From NCBI GenBank assembly GCA_905201565.1, contig CAJKOS010000056.1, positions 1-10,475 on the forward strand: 10,475 nt of DNA. Reading direction: 5' to 3'. The position numbers were made by a program, and so were the translations under genes. The notes beneath the pieces are model-generated. The model was not told the DNA's origin. It did not search any database and saw only the letters and a program-made list of their open reading frames with translations. Every line of letters starts with the position of its first letter. Positions within the stretch are counted from its first letter, which is position 1. Of the stretch, positions 5,716 through 10,475 are shown piece after piece. This stretch comes from an uncultured Erysipelotrichaceae bacterium (GTDB lineage Bacteria > Bacillota_I > Bacilli_A > Erysipelotrichales > Erysipelotrichaceae).

Positions 5716-6782
5716 CAGTTGCCTCCTTCACTGTCTGCACTTGCGGAAGGTGTGCTTTCTGCTGCTGCACTTTCTTCCGGTTCTGCAGTACTTTCTGTAT
5801 CAGTTGTGCTTTCGACATCTTCTACGCCAAGGGCAGCACGAACTTCGTTTTCAAGGTCTGTATTGCCTTTGAAGTCAACACCGAGTGTCTGTGCCTTTTC
5901 CCAGATAGCGGAGTTGAGCAGGGTTGTGTCATATGTTGTGACAAGGGACTCATATGGATCTTCAATGTTTTCGCTGGACTCAAGTGTTTCAGGAGTTGCG
6001 GCATTGCACATAATCTTGAAGTAACCAAATTCATCGGACTTGACCCAGTCACTGACTTCACCTTCTTCAAGGGAGAGTGCTGTTTCCTGGAATGTTGTAT
6101 CGAGGGTGCTTGTGTTGACGTCGATGACACCAAGCACTCCACCGTTAGCACTAGTGGATGTATCTTCGCTGTATTCAGAAGCGGTTTCCGCAAATGTTGA
6201 ACCTTCTTCAAGCATCTTGTCTACCGCATCCATTCTGGACTGTTCATCTTCTGTTGGTGTTTCCGGTACATTTTCGGAATCTTCAAACTGGATGAGGATG
6301 TAGGAGATCTCACGGATCTGCAGTTCATCGAAGTGGTTGGCGGCATATTCACCAGCAACCTTGTTCAGCTTGAGCTGGGTGAGCAGGTAGTCCTCAAGGG
6401 ATTCATAACCTGTTGCGGCTACCGCTGTTGCTAATTCACTTTCATAGCTTGAACCATAAGAAGCCGCATAGTTGGATGTGATGGTGTCTGCCTGTGCAGC
6501 TGCTTCTTCTTCGAGATCATTTGTTGTTTTGAATGAAGCATCTGCGACAGCCTTTTCAAACAGGCTGAGCACAGCAGAACTGCCGTTGTTTGTATACAGT
6601 TTGTCATAGAACTGCGAAGCGGTCACATCTGTGTCATTGATGGAATAGACGACATCTTCACCGTTTGCAGTCTTTCCTTTCAGTTTTCCTTTGTTCGTGT
6701 CATAGATGTAATACACACTGATGCACGCGAATATAACGATTACCAGCGCTACGAACCAGTTCTTTTTTAAGAAATTGCCCAT
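5715..6782 (-). CDS. PrsA-like membrane-anchored foldase with parvulin-like domain
   Basis: A 355-aa exported foldase-like protein. Residues 1-8 are basic, 9-27 form a hydrophobic segment (WFVALVIVIFACISVYYIY), most likely an uncleaved anchor; C20 follows I-F-A, only a poor lipobox. Residues about 45-155 are a SurA_N/PrsA-type helical chaperone region. Residues about 156-260 match a parvulin domain: REISYILIQFE, LEEGSTFAETASEYSED (191-207), GGVLG (214-218), FQETALSLEEGEVSDWV (231-247) and FGYFKIM (252-258). The two histidines usual in parvulins (in HIL and GYH) are replaced by Y161 and F255, so peptidyl-prolyl isomerase activity is doubtful and a holdase role more likely. The tail (about 320-355) is acidic and Ser/Ala/Glu-rich. 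AAAGGAGG lies four bases before the ATG. It is the first gene of a two-gene operon with the lipoprotein. Confidence 0.85.
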   Translation of the reverse strand: MGNFLKKNWFVALVIVIFACISVYYIYDTNKGKLKGKTANGEDVVYSINDTDVTASQFYDKLYTNNGSSAVLSLFEKAVADASFKTTNDLEEEAAAQADTITSNYAASYGSSYESELATAVAATGYESLEDYLLTQLKLNKVAGEYAANHFDELQIREISYILIQFEDSENVPETPTEDEQSRMDAVDKMLEEGSTFAETASEYSEDTSTSANGGVLGVIDVNTSTLDTTFQETALSLEEGEVSDWVKSDEFGYFKIMCNAATPETLESSENIEDPYESLVTTYDTTLLNSAIWEKAQTLGVDFKGNTDLENEVRAALGVEDVESTTDTESTAEPEESAAAESTPSASADSEGGN

Positions 6783-6810
6783 AGTTCCTCCTTTAAAAAA
6801 ACGCTTTCTT

Positions 6811-6839
6811 ATTATATGTTAGCAGGCATATTTTTGCAA
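6811..6839 (-). promoter_or_regulatory. SigA-type promoter of the foldase operon
   Basis: The minus strand has -35 TTGCAA (complement of 6834-6839), a 17-base spacer and -10 TATAAT (complement of 6811-6816). It lies about 30 bases upstream of the 355-aa foldase ATG, giving a short leader carrying the AAAGGAGG site at 6787-6794. Confidence 0.8.
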
Positions 6840-6908
6840 TTTATGGAAGGTGAATTTCCTGTGAGGATTTCATGCATAATCGTCGCACAACACGAATGGC
6901 ATATTTAA

Positions 6909-6917
6909 TGGTATAAT
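6909..6917 (+). promoter_or_regulatory. Extended -10 promoter of the suf operon
   Basis: TGGTATAAT at 6909-6917 has the TGn extension and a perfect -10. The hexamer at the expected -35 position (about 6889-6894) is poor, so a regulator or the extended -10 may carry recognition. The palindrome CAACGTTG (6921-6928) sits at the expected transcription start. AAGGAGG at 6934-6940 is four bases before the sufC ATG. Confidence 0.6.
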
Positions 6918-6944
6918 ACGCAACGTTGAATCGAAGGAGGCAGT

Positions 6945-7784
6945 ATGAAAACTCTTGAAATAAAAAATCTTCATGTTTCAGTAGAGGGGAAGAACATTCT
7001 GAAGGGGATTGACCTTGTTGTCAACGAAAATGAAGTCCATGCCCTGATGGGTCCTAATGGCAATGGCAAGTCCACATTGCTGGCAGCAATTATGGGACAT
7101 CCCCGCTATACCGTAACGGAAGGCAGTATTACATATGATGGCAAAGATGTGCTTGCCATGCCGGTGGATGAGCGTTCCAAGGCTGGTATTTTCCTTGCCA
7201 TGCAGTATCCACAGGAAATTCCAGGTGTTACAAACAGCGACTTCCTGCGTGCAGCGATGAATGCCCGCAGTGAAAAACCTGTATCATTGTTCCGGTTTAT
7301 CAAGGAGATGGAAAAGACCATCAATGACCTGCAGATGAAACCAGACCTCGCTCACAGATTCCTGAATGAAGGTTTCTCCGGTGGTGAGAAGAAGAGAAAT
7401 GAAATTGTGCAGATGGAAATGTTGAAGCCATCGATTTCATTGCTTGATGAAATTGACTCCGGTCTTGATGTCGATGCACTCAAGATTGTCGCTGATGCGA
7501 TAAATAAAATCCGCAAGGAAACAGGCATGAGCCTTGTTGTGGTTTCCCACTATGAGCGTTTCTATGAACAGATTGAACCACAGTTCACCCATGTCCTTGT
7601 GGATGGCAGAATTGTCAAAGAAGGCGATGCGGACCTCGCAAGAAGAATTGATGCGGAAGGTTATGATTGGCTGTATAAGGAAACAGGTGTTCAGCCTGCT
7701 GCTGAAGCAGAGGAGAAGCTAACACCAACAACCATCGGTACATGTGCTGTACGTGAAGCAGCAGAGAAAGAAGGCAGGGCATGA
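6945..7784 (+). CDS. sufC: Fe-S cluster assembly ATPase SufC
   Basis: Cytoplasmic ABC-type ATPase of the SUF iron-sulfur assembly scaffold (SufBCD); ATP binding by SufC drives rearrangement of SufB-SufD. Walker A GPNGNGKST is at 36-44, the Q-loop at Q87 (AMQYPQEIPG), the signature FSGGEKKRNE at 144-153, Walker B with D168-E169 in SLLDEIDSGLD, and the H-loop H202 in VVVSHYERF. All are characteristic of SufC. The protein is 279 aa, longer than the usual roughly 250, because of an Ala/Glu-rich tail after about residue 245 (ETGVQPAAEAEEKL onward). The ATG has AAGGAGG upstream and a promoter about 30 bases before it. It overlaps sufD by ATGA, so stoichiometric coupled translation is likely. Confidence 0.96.
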   Translation: MKTLEIKNLHVSVEGKNILKGIDLVVNENEVHALMGPNGNGKSTLLAAIMGHPRYTVTEGSITYDGKDVLAMPVDERSKAGIFLAMQYPQEIPGVTNSDFLRAAMNARSEKPVSLFRFIKEMEKTINDLQMKPDLAHRFLNEGFSGGEKKRNEIVQMEMLKPSISLLDEIDSGLDVDALKIVADAINKIRKETGMSLVVVSHYERFYEQIEPQFTHVLVDGRIVKEGDADLARRIDAEGYDWLYKETGVQPAAEAEEKLTPTTIGTCAVREAAEKEGRA

Positions 7785-8587
7785 GTGCACTTCTTTTAAA
7801 TACAGACATTCGTCTTCCAGATGGTCTCTGCTGTTATGAAGTGCATCTTGACCGTGATCCGTTGATCACCTTTGATGCCTCTGGCAACAGTACGGTATTT
7901 GTTGCAATTGAAGGTAGTGGTACCCTCCATGTGCGTACCTTTGCCCGCCGCAATGCCCATGTCAGTTACCTGTTCTGGAACAGGGGAAATGGCGAAGTGA
8001 CCATTGAGGAATCCCATGAAGTTATGGGGGATGCGGAAGTGGTTTCCGGTTACAGCGATTGTGCAGGACATACCGTTAAGCGCAATGCCTATATGGCATT
8101 ACGGGGAAGAGGGGCAAAGGGTACCCTCAAAAGTGCACTGCTTGTGCAAAAGGATATGGACTTCAATCTGCAGGTTATCAACTTTTCACCGGAAACAGAT
8201 GGGAATATTGAAAACTATGCGGTAGTCCTGAAGACAGGTAAATTGATGATTGATGCCATTGGCAAGATCGTCAAAGGCGCAAAGCGTTCCACCAGCCATC
8301 AGACTTCCCGTGCCTTAAGCATGGAAGATGGACAGCGTTCCACGATTCTTCCCGAACTGCTCATCGATGAAAATGATGTGCAGGCAAGCCATGCCATGAG
8401 TATGGGACGGGTTGATGAAGAACAGCTCTACTACATGATGTCCAGAGGTCTTTCCAGTGCCCAGTGCACAGCCCTCATCGCTTCTGGTTATCTTCTTCCG
8501 ATCTGCACACTTGTGGATGATGAAAAGATGCAGGAAAGCCTGCAGAAAGAAATGGAAGAAAGGATTGCGGAACTATGTTCGATGTAA
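7781..8587 (+). CDS. sufD: Fe-S cluster scaffold subunit SufD (short SufB/SufD-family protein)
   Basis: SufB/SufD-family subunit of the SufBCD scaffold, cytoplasmic. The conserved C-terminal half is clear: NFSPETDGNIENYAVV (134-149), KGAKRSTSHQTSRAL (165-179), DVQASHAMSMGRVDEEQLYYMMSRGL (199-224) and ALIASGYLLPI (231-241). H204 matches the conserved histidine of the ASH/AGH motif. At 268 aa it is much shorter than E. coli SufD (over 400 aa): the N-terminal helical region is nearly absent and the beta-helix core appears reduced. No frameshift or internal stop is visible and both ends overlap neighbouring genes, so it looks like a compact native form rather than a fragment. The start is the ATGA overlap with sufC, with only a weak purine-rich site (GAAGGCAGGG). 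Assignment as SufD rather than SufB rests on order and on the separate SufB downstream. Confidence 0.88.
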   Translation: MSALLLNTDIRLPDGLCCYEVHLDRDPLITFDASGNSTVFVAIEGSGTLHVRTFARRNAHVSYLFWNRGNGEVTIEESHEVMGDAEVVSGYSDCAGHTVKRNAYMALRGRGAKGTLKSALLVQKDMDFNLQVINFSPETDGNIENYAVVLKTGKLMIDAIGKIVKGAKRSTSHQTSRALSMEDGQRSTILPELLIDENDVQASHAMSMGRVDEEQLYYMMSRGLSSAQCTALIASGYLLPICTLVDDEKMQESLQKEMEERIAELCSM

Positions 8588-9798
8588 ATTCAATCCGGAA
8601 AGATTTTCCGATGTTATTGAACAATCCGGACCTCATCTATTTCGATAATGGGGCAACTTCCTTAAAACCACAATGTGTCATTGATGCGATGACGGATTTC
8701 TATACGACTCATACATCCAATGTCCACCGTGGGGATTATGCGATCGCTGTGACAAATGATAAGGCATATGATGGGACAAGAAACATCATGGCAGAGTTCA
8801 TTCACTGCAAGCCTTCGGAAATTGTCTATACCTATAACATCACCCATGCCATGAACCAGATTGCCTATGGCATGGCACATGATTTTCTGCAGGAAGGAGA
8901 TACGATTCTCATCACCGAAGCAGAACATGCCTCGAATGTATTGCCATGGTTCCGTTTACAGGAAGAATATGGCATGCATGTGGAATATATCCCATGTGAC
9001 AGACAAGGCAATATCTGCATGGATGCCTATGAGCAGTGCTTTGCAAAATACAATGTCAAAGCCGTCGCTGTAGCACAGGTCACCAATGTTACAGGTGCCG
9101 TGCAGCCGGTAAAGGAACTTTGTGCAATTGCCCATAAACATGGGGCATATATGATCGTGGATGGTGCCCAGGCAGTTCCGCATATGAAGGTCGATGTACA
9201 GGACCTGGATGTGGATTTCTATGCGTTCTCTCTCCATAAGATGTGTGGACCAGGTGGAGTTGGCATCCTGTATGGAAAGAAGGCATTGCTCGACAGGATG
9301 AGCCCATTACTGATGGGTGGAGATATGAATGCCCGCTTTGCAAAAGATGGTTCCTGTATTTTGAAGGAAGCACCGGTGAAGTTTGAAGCAGGTACTCCCA
9401 ATATTGAAGGTATCATCGGTGCCGGGGTAGCCGCAAAGTATCTCATGTCCATCGGTATGGATAACATCCATGCCTATGAGAAAGAGTTGCGTGCGTACTT
9501 CCTTGAACAGATGCTGAAACTCGATAACATTGAGATCTATAATCCGGATAATATCTATGGTCCGATTGATTTTAATGCCAAGGGTGTATTTGCCCAGGAT
9601 GCAGCAGGGTATTTAGCTTCAAGGAATATTGCTGTGCGCAGTGGCAACCATTGTGCAAAGCTCTTACATGACATTATCGGTACGGATTCCACCGTACGCG
9701 CTTCATTATATTTCTACAATACAAAAGAAGAAGTAGACCGCTTTGTTGAAGCTGCAAAAGATATCACATTGGAAAATGCGGTAGGTATCTTCTTCTAG
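8575..9798 (+). CDS. sufS: Cysteine desulfurase SufS
   Basis: PLP-dependent class V aminotransferase-fold enzyme that removes sulfur from L-cysteine, giving alanine and an enzyme persulfide for SufU. It is 407 aa, the normal SufS length. Motifs: YFDNGATSLKPQ (22-33), SNVHRGDYAIAV (48-59), TEAEHASNVLPW with H118 over the PLP ring, VDGAQAVPHMKVDV with D196 and Q199, the PLP lysine K222 in SLHKMCGPGGVGILYGKK, and the catalytic cysteine C360 in RSGNHCAKLLHD. The start lies within the end of sufD (13-base overlap) with GAAAGGA about ten bases upstream, and the N-terminus MFDVNSIRKDFPML matches SufS starts. The sufU ribosome binding site overlaps its stop codon. Confidence 0.95.
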   Translation: MFDVNSIRKDFPMLLNNPDLIYFDNGATSLKPQCVIDAMTDFYTTHTSNVHRGDYAIAVTNDKAYDGTRNIMAEFIHCKPSEIVYTYNITHAMNQIAYGMAHDFLQEGDTILITEAEHASNVLPWFRLQEEYGMHVEYIPCDRQGNICMDAYEQCFAKYNVKAVAVAQVTNVTGAVQPVKELCAIAHKHGAYMIVDGAQAVPHMKVDVQDLDVDFYAFSLHKMCGPGGVGILYGKKALLDRMSPLLMGGDMNARFAKDGSCILKEAPVKFEAGTPNIEGIIGAGVAAKYLMSIGMDNIHAYEKELRAYFLEQMLKLDNIEIYNPDNIYGPIDFNAKGVFAQDAAGYLASRNIAVRSGNHCAKLLHDIIGTDSTVRASLYFYNTKEEVDRFVEAAKDITLENAVGIFF

Positions 9799-9802
9799 GA
9801 GG
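9797..9802 (+). promoter_or_regulatory. Ribosome binding site of sufU overlapping the sufS stop
   Basis: AGGAGG shares bases with the sufS TAG and lies five T residues before the sufU ATG. It sets the sufU start at 9808 and couples it to sufS. Confidence 0.85.
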
Positions 9803-9807
9803 TTTTT

Positions 9808-10272
9808 ATGAGTAATGAATCCAATCTTCTGGATGATCCGATGGTATTACGAGAACTCATCATGGATCATTACCAGTATCCACATAACCATGAACTGACA
9901 GAAGAAGATGGTTATCATAGTGTCCATATGGCAAGTGATTCCTGTATTGATGACATTACCGTTCAGTCAAAGATCAAAGATGGAAAGATTGAAGATATCC
10001 GCTTTGATGGTGTTGCCTGCACGATTTCTACAGCGAGCACCAGTATGATGACTGAGCTTCTCAAGGGAAAGAGTCTCGATGAGGCAAAGGATATCATCAA
10101 TAACTACTTTGCGATGATTGACCATCGTGATTATGATGCGAATAAGCTTGATGAAGCAGTGGCGATGAAGAATGTGTACAAGCAGGCAAACCGCATCAAG
10201 TGTGCAACCATCGGCTGGAAGGCTATGCAGGAAATGATAGAGGAAAGTGAGGGTAATCATGATGGAGAATGA
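9808..10272 (+). CDS. sufU: Zinc-dependent sulfurtransferase SufU
   Basis: Accepts persulfide sulfur from SufS by zinc-ligand exchange and hands it to the SufBCD scaffold; cytoplasmic, IscU-like fold. It is 154 aa, a normal SufU length. The zinc/active-site set is complete: C46 and D48 in SDSCIDDI, C71 in GVACTISTASTSMM, and C132 in RIKCATIGWKAM. The insertion between the second and third cysteines that separates SufU from IscU is present (about 85-125). The usual NPxCGD motif reads ASDSCIDD here, which keeps the metal ligands but changes the flanks. The start is fixed by AGGAGG. The 3' end overlaps sufB by about 11-14 bases. Pairing with SufS next door supports SufU over a scaffold IscU. Confidence 0.94.
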   Translation: MSNESNLLDDPMVLRELIMDHYQYPHNHELTEEDGYHSVHMASDSCIDDITVQSKIKDGKIEDIRFDGVACTISTASTSMMTELLKGKSLDEAKDIINNYFAMIDHRDYDANKLDEAVAMKNVYKQANRIKCATIGWKAMQEMIEESEGNHDGE

Positions 10273-10475
10273 TGCAATCTACGCCCAGGATGATTACAAA
10301 TACGGCTTTCATGATGACAATGTCAAAACGGTCTATGATACTGGCAAAGGTCTTAGTGAAGAGGTGGTACGAAAGATTTCTGCCTATAAACATGAACCGG
10401 AATGGATGACAGAATTCCGTGTTAAAGCCTACCAGCAATTCGAGAAGATGCCTATGCCAAAGTGGGGACCAGATC
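10259..10475 (+). CDS. sufB: Fe-S cluster scaffold subunit SufB, N-terminal part (runs off window)
   Basis: The first 72 codons of SufB, the SUF scaffold subunit on which clusters form. The N-terminal signature is clear: YKYGFHDDNVKTVYDTGKGL, then EEVVRKISAYKHEPEWMTEFRVKAY, then FEKMPMPKWGPD up to the window end. Two adjacent ATG codons (10259 and 10262) could start it. GAGGG at 10249-10253 is five bases from the first and eight from the second, so either is possible and I list the longer. It overlaps the end of sufU in another frame. The 3' end lies beyond the window. Confidence 0.93.
   Translation, partial: MMENDAIYAQDDYKYGFHDDNVKTVYDTGKGLSEEVVRKISAYKHEPEWMTEFRVKAYQQFEKMPMPKWGPD

Noticed and set aside
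4774..6024. Long plus-strand open frame (over 400 codons) opposite the two foldase genes
   Set aside because: It is antisense to two well-supported genes, has no ribosome binding site, no recognisable domain and an abnormal cysteine-rich composition that results from reading Ala/Ser/Thr-rich genes backwards.
1..10475. CRISPR arrays, tRNA or rRNA genes, transposases, phage or defence genes
   Set aside because: I looked on both strands and found no regularly spaced repeats, tRNA-like cloverleaf, transposase motif or known defence domain.

Overview
The window reads as a chromosomal segment of a low-to-moderate GC Gram-positive bacterium (Bacillota). The signs are strong AGGAGG-type ribosome binding sites, a MurT/GatD lipid II amidation pair, a YhaM-type exoribonuclease, PrsA-like foldases, and a SUF cluster in the Firmicutes order sufC-sufD-sufS-sufU-sufB with SufU instead of SufA/SufE. 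An Erysipelotrichia-like gut organism is my best guess, but that is inference from overall protein flavour, not a marker-gene result.

Layout. (1) 1-2982, plus strand: yhaM (5' end outside the window), murT and gatD form a tightly coupled operon (3-nt gap, then an ATGA overlap) closed by a clear intrinsic terminator. (2) 2998-3492, minus strand: two unrecognised small two-helix membrane proteins (66 and 76 aa), one base apart, with a strong ribosome binding site and their own terminator, which converges on the gatD terminator. (3) 3484-3814: a gene-free, AT-rich stretch holding a perfect 15-bp inverted repeat with a 2-bp spacer. (4) 3788-4748, minus strand: a HIT-family protein followed by a Nudix-fold protein with a degraded Nudix box, with an extended -10 promoter and a terminator. 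(5) 4761-6839, minus strand: two PrsA/SurA-like extracytoplasmic foldases, one membrane anchored and one lipoprotein, overlapping by one base, with a near-consensus promoter and a terminator. (6) 6909-10475, plus strand: sufC, sufD, sufS, sufU and the start of sufB, running off the end of the window.

How it fits together. MurT/GatD amidates the D-glutamate of lipid II. The foldase pair probably helps exported proteins fold on the outer face of the membrane. The SUF genes build iron-sulfur clusters: SufS takes sulfur from cysteine, SufU accepts it, and the SufBCD scaffold assembles the cluster. In Bacillus subtilis yhaM, prsA and hit also lie in one neighbourhood (yha region), so their presence here may be an eroded form of that arrangement.

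Most of the window is ordinary housekeeping. I do not see a convincing new multi-gene system. The points worth a second look are family members whose signature residues have changed (foldase, Nudix, MurT zinc ribbon), the small membrane-protein operon, the unexplained palindrome and the short SufD.
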